A stretch of DNA of 16,729 bases from Chloroflexota bacterium (GCA_022563275.1 JADFNR010000074.1:1-16729), one strand, 5' to 3'; positions 1 through 7,030 are shown, numbered from the stretch's first letter. A program made the numbers and translations. The notes: generated from the letters alone by a model not told the origin.

Positions 1-686
1 CCGAGTTGGCGCCGGACCAGGGCGAGATCGTCGCCGGAGAAGTGGCGGCCATGGACACGGGCGGCCGCGCAAAGGTCATTCCCGTAGACGTGACCGACCC
101 GGAAAAAGTGGCCTCCATGATCGAACAGGCCATCGGCGAGTTTGGGCCGGTGGACGTACTGGTGAACAACGTGGGTTGGACCGCGGACCGGCTGTTCGTG
201 GAAAAGCCCAGAAGCGAGTGGGAGCGAGAGGTCCAGGTGAACCTCTGGGGCGCCATCAACTGCATCCACGCCGTGCTGCCAGGGATGATTGAGAAAGAGG
301 CCGGGGCCATCGTCTGCATCAGTTCCGACGCCGGCCGGATGGGCGAATACCGGGAGGCGGTCTACTCCGCCTGCAAGGCCGGGGTGATCGCCCTGAGTAA
401 GTCCGTCGCCAGAGAGACGGGGCGTTACGGGCTGCGGTTGAACGTGGTGTGCCCCGGTCTGGTGGTGCCGCCGGCGGAAGAGTCCATCAGCGATGAGAGC
501 ATGTGGAACCAGATGCGGGATTTATTCACCGACGAAGTGCGGGACCGGGTGAAGCAGAACTACCCGCTCCGCCGCATCGGCACGGCCCAGGAAGTGGCCA
601 ACGCCGTGGTCTTTCTAGCCTCGGACGCGGCCAGTTTCATCACCGGCCAGACCCTCAGCGTCAGCGGCGGGTATACGATGATGTGA
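1..686 (+). CDS. SDR-family NAD(P)-dependent oxidoreductase, 5' partial
   Basis: Short-chain dehydrogenase/reductase, cut by the window's left edge. The frame is open from base 3, so the TTG at 6 is probably internal. The N-terminal Rossmann glycine motif (TGxxxGxG) lies outside the window. Visible classical SDR features are the 'DVTD' segment after beta-3, the 'NNVG' motif (usual NNAG), the catalytic Ser in 'VCISSDAGR', the YxxxK pair in 'YSACK', the 'NVVCPG' loop and a C-terminus ending 'TGQTLSVSGGYTMM', typical of FabG-like enzymes. It should reduce or oxidise a carbonyl/hydroxyl with NAD(P)(H) in the cytoplasm; the substrate cannot be read. The stop at 684-686 is followed by a gene-poor, AT-richer stretch, so it is the last gene of its unit here. 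Confidence 0.93.
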   Translation, partial: ELAPDQGEIVAGEVAAMDTGGRAKVIPVDVTDPEKVASMIEQAIGEFGPVDVLVNNVGWTADRLFVEKPRSEWEREVQVNLWGAINCIHAVLPGMIEKEAGAIVCISSDAGRMGEYREAVYSACKAGVIALSKSVARETGRYGLRLNVVCPGLVVPPAEESISDESMWNQMRDLFTDEVRDRVKQNYPLRRIGTAQEVANAVVFLASDAASFITGQTLSVSGGYTMM

Positions 687-845
687 TTTGCCCCTCGCCT
701 AGGTACGTGATTTAGGCATTAGTTTCTCTTAAAAACAACTGATTCTGTAAGCACAGAAGTTTGGCCGGACCATGTGAAACAGCATAAGCTACGTCTACCT
801 AGATGAATACTCCCCGGGCGCCTACGGCTCATCAGGCGGTTCCTG

Positions 846-851
846 TATAAT
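846..851 (+). promoter_or_regulatory. -10 element (TATAAT) of the zinc-ribbon repeat gene
   Basis: A perfect TATAAT lies 41 bases before the ATG at 893. No good -35 is visible at 16-18 bp upstream. The predicted 5' UTR is about 35 nt and contains the Shine-Dalgarno AAGGGAG (879-885). The 687-845 stretch otherwise holds nothing I can name. Confidence 0.5.
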
Positions 852-892
852 TTAGTCAGATTCCTATTTTGGAATTCCAAGGGAGCGCAGGT

Positions 893-2089
893 ATGAGCAG
901 TTGGTCCTCAACCTCTTGTGAAGATTGCCATTGTGAAATCTTTGTCCATGAGGACTGGGACCATGCTCCACGATTTTGCGGAGATTGCAAGGAACAACGC
1001 CGGGCTCAATGGTACGAGCGAGCTTGCCTTCACTGTGGCGGCTCCATCTCAGTTCATCGGGACTGGAACAACGTTCCCGACTTCCATAAAGAATGCTCCT
1101 GGTTTGAAGTTAGCTGCAATATTTGCAGGAGCAGTCTCAGAGTCCACCGTGGGTGGGATAACCCACCAACAATCCACAAAGAGTGTCGTGAGAGAGAGGC
1201 CGCCAAATGGATTGACAGGCCCTGCAAGCATTGTGGAAGCCCGATTCATATCCATGCAGACTGGGACAATATCCCCCAATTCCACAAGGAGTGTGCCTGG
1301 TTTGAAGTTAGTTGCAATATTTGCGGGAGCGGTCTCAGAATCCACCGTGAGTGGGACAACCCACCAACAGTCCACAAAGAATGTCGACAGAGAGAGGCCG
1401 CAAAGTGGCGTGAGGTACCCTGTGACATCTGTAGCCAACCAGTCAAGGTCCATCAAGACTGGAGCAACCCTCACTTTTCGCACAAAGAGTGCCTAGCCGC
1501 GTATCGATCGAAAGACGTGCCATGCTCTCAGTGTGGGAAGTCGATCAGAGTTTCTACCTCGTTACAATTGAAATGCAAACGTAACGGCTGGGACCTGCCG
1601 AAGCGTTGTGCCGAGTGCAAGCACGATTCACTTTTGATCAAGGGCGCGATCGGCGCTCTACGGGATAAATTTCCGTTTGCATTGGAAACGACGATTGAGC
1701 AGCGAGGGCTTATTTTCACCGACAAAGTTGCTGTGGTTCGAAACCGGAGGACTGGTGAGGTCGTGGCCGAAGTCACCATGAAAGATGAAGGGCTAATCTT
1801 TACTGAACGGGTCGCGATAGCAAGCGTGAAGGATGGCGGACAAAGGATTTCAAAGACCCGTGAAGGGACATCGGGCATCTTTTTCCCTAAACGAACCGCT
1901 GACACCTATGATGCCAACACTGGCAACAAGACACATAGAACCAAGATGGTCGAAAAGGGGATATTCTTTCCCGAACACCTGGCCGAAACCCGAAGTATTG
2001 ACCGGGATGCAAAGGGAAAAACAATTACCCGCATCAGGAATCAAGGATTTGTCCTTCCCAAAAAAGTAGCTAGGACCGACAAGGAGTAG
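893..2089 (+). CDS. Tandem zinc-ribbon / GhhF-repeat protein, unknown function
   Basis: 398 aa. I chose ATG 893 over the in-frame TTG 869 because AAGGGAG sits 7 bases before it. Residues 9-242 hold seven Cys-rich modules, with CxxC pairs at 9/12, 45/48, 75/78, 111/114, 141/144, 177/180 and 211/214. The first and last close with a second CxxC (29/32, 239/242); the middle five close with 'HKEC'. Most share 'xVHxDWDNxP'. The last ('CSQCG...GWDLPKRCAEC') resembles the bacterial zf_Tbcl-type zinc ribbon. Residues about 268-398 hold five copies of a 16-29-residue repeat beginning 'xxGhhFxxxxA' ('GLIFTDKVA', 'GLIFTERVA', 'GIFFPKRTA', 'GIFFPEHLA', 'GFVLPKKVA'), probably beta-hairpins. No signal peptide, transmembrane segment or enzyme motif. 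Zinc binding is inferred from the Cys/His spacing; the role is unknown (nucleic-acid or protein binding is a guess). Base composition is clearly AT-richer than its neighbours, suggesting acquired cargo. Confidence 0.85.
   Translation: MSSWSSTSCEDCHCEIFVHEDWDHAPRFCGDCKEQRRAQWYERACLHCGGSISVHRDWNNVPDFHKECSWFEVSCNICRSSLRVHRGWDNPPTIHKECREREAAKWIDRPCKHCGSPIHIHADWDNIPQFHKECAWFEVSCNICGSGLRIHREWDNPPTVHKECRQREAAKWREVPCDICSQPVKVHQDWSNPHFSHKECLAAYRSKDVPCSQCGKSIRVSTSLQLKCKRNGWDLPKRCAECKHDSLLIKGAIGALRDKFPFALETTIEQRGLIFTDKVAVVRNRRTGEVVAEVTMKDEGLIFTERVAIASVKDGGQRISKTREGTSGIFFPKRTADTYDANTGNKTHRTKMVEKGIFFPEHLAETRSIDRDAKGKTITRIRNQGFVLPKKVARTDKE
1019..1216 (+). repeat. 198-bp intragenic direct repeat, copy A
   Basis: Encodes zinc-ribbon modules 2+3 (residues 43-108). 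It matches copy B (1217-1414) at exactly 198-bp offset with long near-identical runs, for example the segments starting TGGTTTGAAGTTAG at 1100 and 1298. This points to a recent in-frame duplication of a two-module unit. Confidence 0.85.
1217..1414 (+). repeat. 198-bp intragenic direct repeat, copy B
   Basis: Encodes modules 4+5 (residues 109-174), head-to-tail with copy A. The reading frame is kept across both copies, so the duplication expands the array without breaking it. Confidence 0.85.
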
Positions 2090-2107
2090 CCCAACCACGC
2101 GGTTGGG
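2090..2107 (+). other. Small hairpin just after the zinc-ribbon gene
   Basis: CCCAACC-ACGC-GGTTGGG, a 7-bp perfect stem starting at the base after the stop codon. No T-run follows, so it is more likely an mRNA 3'-end or stability structure than a terminator on its own. Confidence 0.4.
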
Positions 2108-2144
2108 AGGTTAAATACCGCCGCTGGTAAAAAATATAACATTC

Positions 2145-2179
2145 AAAAAGAGGCCCCGATTAATCGGGGCCTCTTTTTT
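2145..2179. terminator. Bidirectional intrinsic terminator (34-bp perfect palindrome)
   Basis: Bases 2145-2178 are a perfect palindrome: 17-base half-sites with a GAGGCCCCGATT core flanked by A5 and T5-6. It lies between two convergent genes (893-2089 plus, 2198-3010 minus) and has a U-tract on both strands, so it should terminate both transcripts. Confidence 0.92.
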
Positions 2180-2197
2180 GCAGGTCTGGTTGGCTGA

Positions 2198-3010
2198 TTA
2201 CTTGTTGTTCAGCGCCACCAGGTCCCAGGACCTTTTCTCGATCTTGGGCATCACTTCCTGGATCAAGTTTTCGTCCAGCTCGGAGGCGATGCTGGGGTAA
2301 CCAGCCCGCTCGATCATGGACTTAAGCTTGCCGCCCTTGAACTGGTCCAGCGTCCACTTCAAGGTCTCGCCGGAGGTGGTGACGTCCCAATAGATACGGA
2401 CGTCCTGGTTGCGCGGACCGTAGTGGTAGTGAGGGGCGTTCTGGAAACAGTCGAAGGCCAGCAACTCGACCTCTTGTCCCGCCACGTCGGACAGGACGTG
2501 GATGGCCATCCCTTCGTCGTTGATCTGGGGCAGGTGCCGGTACTCAAGGCCGAAGCGGATGTTTCCGGCTTCCACCTTGTCTCCCTCGATCAGCTCGGGC
2601 ATCATGTGATGAACGGTGCGGCGTTCTTCCCGGACCATTTCCCGGGCCTTGGCTTCCATCTTGTTCAACACTCCCTTCTTGACCGGGGTCTTCTCCAAAG
2701 AATCGGCCAGGTCCTCATAGCCAGACCGGCGCACCATGGCCGTCATGTTGTTACGCAGGTTGTTGATGGTCCAGCCCAGCGGGTTGCCGGCGGTGGTCTT
2801 GTCCATGAATAGCCGGATGTTGTGGTTCTCCGGCCCGTAATGGTAATGGGGATTCTGATCGAAGCAGTCGAACCGAAGAATCTCGGTGTCCTTGCCGTCG
2901 ATCTTGGAATAGACCTGCACGCACAAGCCCTGGTCGTCCATTATCTCTTTGCGGTAGCTCATGGCGATCTCTACCGAACCGGCGTCAAAAGTCGTTCCAC
3001 CTTTTTCCAT
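2198..3010 (-). CDS. Duplicated-domain protein with two HYHYGP motifs, unknown function
   Basis: 270 aa. Start ATG at 3010, with AGGAGG 6 bases upstream (3017-3022); the frame stays open further upstream but without such a site. Two homologous halves of about 95 residues (about 14-106 and 151-245) are joined by a charged helical linker (110-145). Each half reads: beta-rich start with 'YR', 'G(L/M)xxxVxS', 'E(I/L)LxFDCF', 'xPHYHYGPxNxxxRhxxDxTTxGxxLxWTh', 'M(V/I)xRxGYxxhAxxL'. The paired His/Tyr cluster (HYHYG at 55-59 and 194-198) plus Asp/Cys of FDCF suggests a metal- or ligand-binding site, but this is inference. Cytoplasmic: no signal peptide or transmembrane segment. I do not recognise a named function. 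Monocistronic, between its own promoter at about 3092-3119 and the shared terminator. Confidence 0.85.
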   Translation of the reverse strand: MEKGGTTFDAGSVEIAMSYRKEIMDDQGLCVQVYSKIDGKDTEILRFDCFDQNPHYHYGPENHNIRLFMDKTTAGNPLGWTINNLRNNMTAMVRRSGYEDLADSLEKTPVKKGVLNKMEAKAREMVREERRTVHHMMPELIEGDKVEAGNIRFGLEYRHLPQINDEGMAIHVLSDVAGQEVELLAFDCFQNAPHYHYGPRNQDVRIYWDVTTSGETLKWTLDQFKGGKLKSMIERAGYPSIASELDENLIQEVMPKIEKRSWDLVALNNK

Positions 3011-3091
3011 CGTCGTCCTCCTAAATTTCCCTATCCGTATCGAGTTGATGGTTGGCTGTCGTCTAAGTTGCCCCAGACGTGATTTGGAGAG

Positions 3092-3119
3092 ATTATAGCA
3101 TGGGGATTGCGCTCCGCAA
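3092..3119 (-). promoter_or_regulatory. Sigma-70-like promoter for the HYHYGP gene
   Basis: On the minus strand, TTGCGG (3119-3114), a 16-bp spacer, then a perfect TATAAT (3097-3092). Predicted start near 3085 gives a leader of about 75 nt. It lies in the 357-bp gap 3011-3367 between two divergent genes; besides this and the opposite-facing candidate at 3244-3273, I see only GC-rich filler with a direct repeat of GGCCCTGGG. Confidence 0.5.
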
Positions 3120-3243
3120 ATCGTTAAGTTACCGTTGGCGCAGGCTAATGTCCCCAAAACATTCCGCTGACCGACCGGCCCGCCCCGCCCTGAAGGGGGT
3201 CCAAGTCCATTGGAGTGATCGTTTGAGCGCCAAGGAATCACCT

Positions 3244-3273
3244 TTGCCCTGTGACGGGCCCTGGGTTTATACT
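3244..3273 (+). promoter_or_regulatory. Possible promoter for the LLM oxidoreductase
   Basis: TTGCCC (3244-3249), 18-bp spacer, TATACT (3268-3273). Both boxes deviate from consensus, but the position, about 95 bp before the start, is reasonable. Confidence 0.35.
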
Positions 3274-3367
3274 CCCCTCCGGCCCTGGGCCTAGCCAAGT
3301 TTAAGAACTCGCTTCCGGATATCCTTGGCAACCCCAGAAACGCAGAGCAACATTGGAGGCGCCAGAT

Positions 3368-4306
3368 TTGGAAATCGGAATCTCGATCCCACGGCTGCCC
3401 GACGTGCCTGGTCTGAGGCGGTTCGTTGAGACCGCGGAAGAATTGGGCTTCGAGTCGGTCTTGGCCGGAGACCACATCGTATTGCCGACGGAAGGCACCG
3501 ATCAATACCCCTATACCAGCGACGGGTCGTTTTCCCGGCCGACGAACGAGCCGTTCCTAGAGACCATGACCCTGCTCGGGTTTCTGGCGGCCTGCACCAG
3601 CCGGATCAAGCTGGGCAGCACAGTGATCATCCTGCCCTATCGGAACCCGGTGGTCCAAGCAAAGATGTTCGCCTCGTTGGATGTCCTGACCAACGGCCGC
3701 ATCATCTGCGGCGTGGGCGTGGGGTGGCTGGAGAAAGAGTTCCAGGTCCTGGGGTTGGACTACCACCAACGGGGGGCGATGACCGACGAGTTCCTGGAGA
3801 TCATGCAGGCGCTCTGGAGCCAGCCGAACCCAGAGTACCACGGCAAGTATTACAGCTTCGACGGCATCCAATTTGAGCCCAAACCGGTCCAGCAGCCTGG
3901 CATCCCCATCTGGGTGGGCGGCCATACCAAAGCGGCCCTGCGGCGGACCGCGAGATACGGCAGTTGCTGGCACACCACCCGCCAGACCCCAGATTTCGTG
4001 GCCGGGAACCTGCCCTATCTGCGGGAGCGCATCGAGAAAGAAGGCCGAGACTTGTCAGAAGTCACCGTCTCCCTAAAGCGCAGCCTGCATTTCACCGACA
4101 TGGGTCTGGGGGAGGGAGGCCACGTTCGGAGCGGCGGTTCGCTGGTCGCGACCACTCAAGAGGTGATAGACGACCTGCACGTCTGCCATGAGATCGGGAT
4201 CGATCAGCTAACCTTCGATTTCCGGGTGGAGAGCCTGTCCGACTGTATCAGGGTGATGGAACACCTGGCCGGCAAAGTGCTGCCGGTGGCGCGCCGGTTG
4301 GGGTAG
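3368..4306 (+). CDS. LLM-class (F420-dependent type) oxidoreductase
   Basis: 312 aa, bacterial luciferase-like TIM barrel. I chose TTG 3368 because GGAGG (3355-3359) lies 8 bases upstream and the protein then begins 'MEIGISIPRL', as is usual in the family; TTG 3353 is in frame but has no such site. Family features: 'ETAEELGFESVLAGDHIVLP' near the N-terminus, 'TSRIKLGSTVIILPYRNPVVQAK', 'GVGVGWLEKEFQVLG', then 'PIWVGGHTKAALRRTARYG'. These match the probable F420-dependent subgroup in actinobacteria and Chloroflexota rather than SsuD-type enzymes. It should transfer hydride between reduced flavin or F420 and an unknown substrate in the cytoplasm. Converges on the carbonic-anhydrase-like gene with a 9-bp gap and no visible terminator. 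Cofactor (F420 versus FMN) is inferred. Confidence 0.92.
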   Translation: MEIGISIPRLPDVPGLRRFVETAEELGFESVLAGDHIVLPTEGTDQYPYTSDGSFSRPTNEPFLETMTLLGFLAACTSRIKLGSTVIILPYRNPVVQAKMFASLDVLTNGRIICGVGVGWLEKEFQVLGLDYHQRGAMTDEFLEIMQALWSQPNPEYHGKYYSFDGIQFEPKPVQQPGIPIWVGGHTKAALRRTARYGSCWHTTRQTPDFVAGNLPYLRERIEKEGRDLSEVTVSLKRSLHFTDMGLGEGGHVRSGGSLVATTQEVIDDLHVCHEIGIDQLTFDFRVESLSDCIRVMEHLAGKVLPVARRLG

Positions 4307-4315
4307 TTATCTTCT

Positions 4316-4822
4316 TTACAGGCCGCTGTCTCTGAACGTTTTGGCCCGCTTCACCAACTCCTCGTTGGTGTGGGCCATCTGGGTGACCTGCTCGTCCGTC
4401 ACCTGGCGTTTCACCTGTCCCGGCAATCCGGTCATGAAGGAACGGGCTGGCACTTGGGTCCCACCGAGCACCACCGTGTTGGCGGCGATGAGGCAGTTCT
4501 CGCCCAGGGTAACCCGGTTCAACACAGTGCAGTTGTTGCCCAGCAGGGAGCCCCGCCCCACCAAATCGCAGTGGACCACCACGGAATGGCCGACCGAGAC
4601 GTGGTCTTCGATGGTTAGACCGTCGCCGTGGATCACAGATCCCTCTTGGATATTCACATAATCTCCGATGACGATGGCGCCGGGGCTGTCGCCCCGGATG
4701 GTTACTCCGGGCCAGATACTGGCGTACTCGCCTATCTCAACGTTGCCGACAACGTAGGCAAATTCACTGACCCACGCGGTGGCGGCCACTTTTGGTGTTT
4801 TCCCTTCAAGGGTTCGAATCAA
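4316..4822 (-). CDS. Gamma-carbonic-anhydrase-type hexapeptide (LbH) protein
   Basis: 168 aa from TTG 4822, which has GGAGGA (4828-4833) 5 bases upstream and gives the usual family start 'MIRTLEGKTPKV'; the open frame reaches 4888 but without a better start. The left-handed beta-helix repeat runs about residues 12-135. The three zinc-ligand histidines of the family are present: H65 in 'SVIHGDG', H79 in 'VGH' and H84 in 'VVH'. So are R43/D45 ('IRGD') and Q59 ('NIQEGS'). The C-terminal helix (about 140-168) is typical. It is probably a trimeric zinc protein; whether it hydrates CO2 or acts like YrdA/PaaY thioesterase-type members cannot be decided from sequence. Follows smpB on the same strand after about 305 bp containing a palindromic repeat. 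Confidence 0.93.
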   Translation of the reverse strand: MIRTLEGKTPKVAATAWVSEFAYVVGNVEIGEYASIWPGVTIRGDSPGAIVIGDYVNIQEGSVIHGDGLTIEDHVSVGHSVVVHCDLVGRGSLLGNNCTVLNRVTLGENCLIAANTVVLGGTQVPARSFMTGLPGQVKRQVTDEQVTQMAHTNEELVKRAKTFRDSGL

Positions 4823-5015
4823 GTCGGTCCTCCGTATCTCGTGTGTATTCGCGGCGCGGCAAACTGGCTGCGGCGATCCCAGGAACAAGGCACAAAGTCC
4901 GGCCCAAGCGGGCGACCTCGCGCCAGCCGTAGATTATAGCTCACGAATCGGGCTGGGGTCAGCGGGACGAGGGCGGAAAGACAAAGGTTACAACCATTCC
5001 CCGAGTGCCGGTCCC

Positions 5016-5065
5016 ACCGTTCGTCCTGAGACTATCGACCGCGGTCGGAACTCACCACGAACGGT
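5016..5065. repeat. Palindromic intergenic repeat (CCGTTCGTCCTGAG type)
   Basis: Arms ACCGTTCGTCCTGAG (5016-5030) and CTCACCACGAACGGT (5051-5065) pair at 13 of 15 positions. The spacer holds a perfect 12-bp palindrome CGACCGCGGTCG (5036-5047). It is a strong cruciform/hairpin in the 4823-5127 gap, otherwise empty apart from the ribosome-binding site of the carbonic-anhydrase-like gene. From memory, similar GTTCGTCCTGAG arms are scattered in many environmental genomes; not checked here. It could also limit read-through from smpB. Confidence 0.75.
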
Positions 5066-5127
5066 CCTCCCCGTACATTGTTCAACAGCGGGAAGATCGC
5101 CCCGAACGGAAACAGGGAATAGACGCC

Positions 5128-5655
5128 CTAGTCCCTGGAGGCGCCGATGGACCGGCGGGCCTCACGGTCCATATCGCGGTCGATGATGGTGCGGCGTTTG
5201 TCGTACTGCCGCTTGCCTCTGGCCAGGCCCAACTCAACCTTGGCCAGGTGCCGTTTGATGTAAACGCGCAGGGCCACGATGGTCAGACCCTTCTCGGCCG
5301 CGGCGCTGGTCATCTACAGAATCTCGGCCCGGTGGAGCAGCAGTTTCCGGTTCCGCCTGGGGTCATGGTTATTGAGGCTGGCCGGGTCGTATGGGGCGAT
5401 GTAGGCGTTGTGGAGCCACATCTCGCCGTCGCTGGCCCTGGCGTAGGCGTCGCGGAGGTCAATCTTCCCAGCCCTGATGGACTTGATCTCGGTGCCCGTC
5501 AGTGCGATTCCCGCTTCGTAACGCTCCAGTATCTCGTAGTCGAAGTGGGCCCTGCGGTTGGATGCCACTGGGCGAAAGTCATTGGCGGCGGACTTTTGGG
5601 AGGCCGCTTTTTTGGCTGCCGGGACAGTTGGAGTCGATGCCCTTTTCTTTGCCAC
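5128..5655 (-). pseudogene. smpB: SmpB, ribosome-rescue protein, interrupted by an in-frame TAG
   Basis: SsrA-binding protein, which carries tmRNA to stalled ribosomes. The GTG at 5655 opens a basic, Ala/Lys-rich extension (about 25 residues), then the SmpB OB-fold: 'NRRAHFDYEILERYEAGIAL', 'GTEIKSIRAGKIDLRDAYA' and 'RKLLLHRAEIL'. Codon 114 is TAG (5316-5314). The same frame then continues, with no shift, as 'MTSAAAEKGLTIVALRVYI', 'KVELGLARGKRQYDKR' and a basic tail with the usual 'RD...DREARR' end. Total length (113 + 61 aa) fits the family, so a single sense codon became amber (Gln, Lys or Trp by one change). Options: sequencing error, recent nonsense mutation, suppression, or restart at the ATG right after the stop (TAGATG), giving a split protein. 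It starts 24 bp after the S41 protease gene and is probably co-transcribed. No ssrA gene seen nearby. The family call is firm; the functional state is open. Confidence 0.88.
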
Positions 5656-5679
5656 TGGCTGTCACCACTAACCCAATAC

Positions 5680-6867
5680 CTAGCCGCCTCGGCTGATCTG
5701 TTCCTTCAATATCTCGATCGCCCGGTCCAGATACACATCATCGTCGTCATCCCCCGCCGGTTCCAGCAGCACGTCCGGCGTGATGCCTTCGCCTTCGATA
5801 AGCAAGCCGTTGGGAGTGAACCAACGGGCGGTGGTGAAATTCACTCCTGAGCCGTCATCAAGGGGCCACAGATTGGTGACGCTTCCCTTGCCGAAGGTGG
5901 TGGTCCCGACGACGGTTGCGCGGCCGTTATCGATGATCGCCCCGGTGAATACCTCGCTGGCGCTGGCGCTGAACTCGTTCACCAGCACGACCATGGGTAT
6001 ATCCAGGGCTTTCCCGCCGGATTTAACCCCCCAATTGCGGCGGTTTCCCTTGGCGTCCACCTGATAAAGCACTAGGCCGTCTTTGATGAACTGGCTGGTA
6101 ACGTCAACGACGGATGACACCAGTCCACCAGGGTTGTTGCGCAGGTCCAAGATCAACCCGACCCCTTGAGAACGTTCGAACCGCTCAAGCGCTTCCACCA
6201 GATCGTCGTTGGTCGTGCCGGTGAAACCCGATAGACGGAGGTGTCCGATGCGGCCCACCTGCATCAATAGGGTGACGCTCTCCAGATTTATGATGTCCCG
6301 TTCTATCTCGATCAAAACGGGCTGGGCGCTGCTCAGATGCCGCAGCAACAGTGTCACCTTGGTTCCCTTGTCGCCCCGGATCAACCGGACGACTTCTAGG
6401 AGACTGAGACCCCGGATACTCTCACCGTCCACTTCCAGAATCACATCGCCGGGACGGACTCCCGCAGCTTCAGCGGGGGTATCGGGCATGGGCGCCAGGA
6501 TGGTCATCACCCCGTCACGGATGCCTACTTCGGCCCCGATGCCGCCGAAGAAGCCCCGGATATCTTCACTTTCCAGTGAGAATTGTTCGCGGTCCAAAAA
6601 ACCGGCATAAGGGTCGCCCAAGGCGGTTAACATGCCGCGGATCGCTCCATCGCTGATAACCAAGGGGTCCAGATTTTCGCCGTCGATCTGCTCCCGGTTC
6701 AACAGTTCCCACACCTCGCTCAGGCGCTGAAACTCGGGCGGGAGGCCCTCGATACTAGGATTGTCATCACCACCATTGTCACCGCCAGAGCAGGCGGCCG
6801 CCACCAACAAGATGACCACCAAGATGGCAACAGATATGAAAAGAAGGGAGAATCGAGTCCTGATCAC
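5680..6867 (-). CDS. S41 C-terminal processing protease, lipoprotein with PDZ domain
   Basis: 395 aa, GTG start at 6867 with AGGAG (6877-6881) 9 bases upstream. The N-terminal hydrophobic segment (about 8-25) ends in a lipobox-like 'LVAAAC' (Cys26) followed by an acidic/Gly linker, so it is probably a membrane-anchored lipoprotein on the outer face. Domains: CTP N-terminal helices (40-95); PDZ (about 98-180) with 'GIGAEVG' and 'AEAAGVRPGDVILEVDG'; peptidase S41 core (200-370). The Ser-Lys dyad is in 'FSASASE' (central Ser302) and 'TFGKGS' (Lys327); 'DLRNNPGGLV' forms the oxyanion-side loop. It ends in an acidic DDDDD stretch and a short helix. Same family as Tsp/CtpA; it cleaves exported proteins near exposed C-termini. 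A weak minus-strand -10 (TACAAT, 6958-6953) precedes it. First gene of the S41-smpB unit. Confidence 0.95.
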   Translation of the reverse strand: MIRTRFSLLFISVAILVVILLVAAACSGGDNGGDDNPSIEGLPPEFQRLSEVWELLNREQIDGENLDPLVISDGAIRGMLTALGDPYAGFLDREQFSLESEDIRGFFGGIGAEVGIRDGVMTILAPMPDTPAEAAGVRPGDVILEVDGESIRGLSLLEVVRLIRGDKGTKVTLLLRHLSSAQPVLIEIERDIINLESVTLLMQVGRIGHLRLSGFTGTTNDDLVEALERFERSQGVGLILDLRNNPGGLVSSVVDVTSQFIKDGLVLYQVDAKGNRRNWGVKSGGKALDIPMVVLVNEFSASASEVFTGAIIDNGRATVVGTTTFGKGSVTNLWPLDDGSGVNFTTARWFTPNGLLIEGEGITPDVLLEPAGDDDDDVYLDRAIEILKEQISRGG

Positions 6868-7030
6868 GGGTGTTCACTCCTGCCACGGGCCCGGGGCCTG
6901 CTCTCCCGAATGGGAAGGTTTAAGCTCCGTGGCATTCACATTGCAGGCATCGATTGTACCATAGGGCATGCCCGGCGCAGACTCCAGGCTCCCGGCCTGC
7001 GCAGCCTCTCTGCCGGCGTAGGCAGGCGCG

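Noticed and set aside
918..1496. 192-aa plus and 144-aa minus frames over the zinc-ribbon array
   Set aside because: They appear only because the DNA repeat keeps all frames open in register; the Cys/His pattern exists only in the 893 frame.
3011..3505. N-terminal extension of the HYHYGP protein to 3505
   Set aside because: The ATG at 3010 has an ideal AGGAGG, and the extension would run through the promoter and into the divergent oxidoreductase gene.
4811..4820. GGTTCGAATC, resembling a tRNA T-loop
   Set aside because: The flanking bases do not form a 5-bp T-stem and no acceptor or anticodon arm can be drawn; it lies at the start of the carbonic-anhydrase-like gene.
4823..5127. ssrA (tmRNA) gene next to smpB
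   Set aside because: No tRNA-like ends, T-arm or tag-coding frame seen on either strand.
5005..5850. 281-aa plus-strand open frame
   Set aside because: Antisense to smpB and the S41 protease, both clear families on the minus strand.
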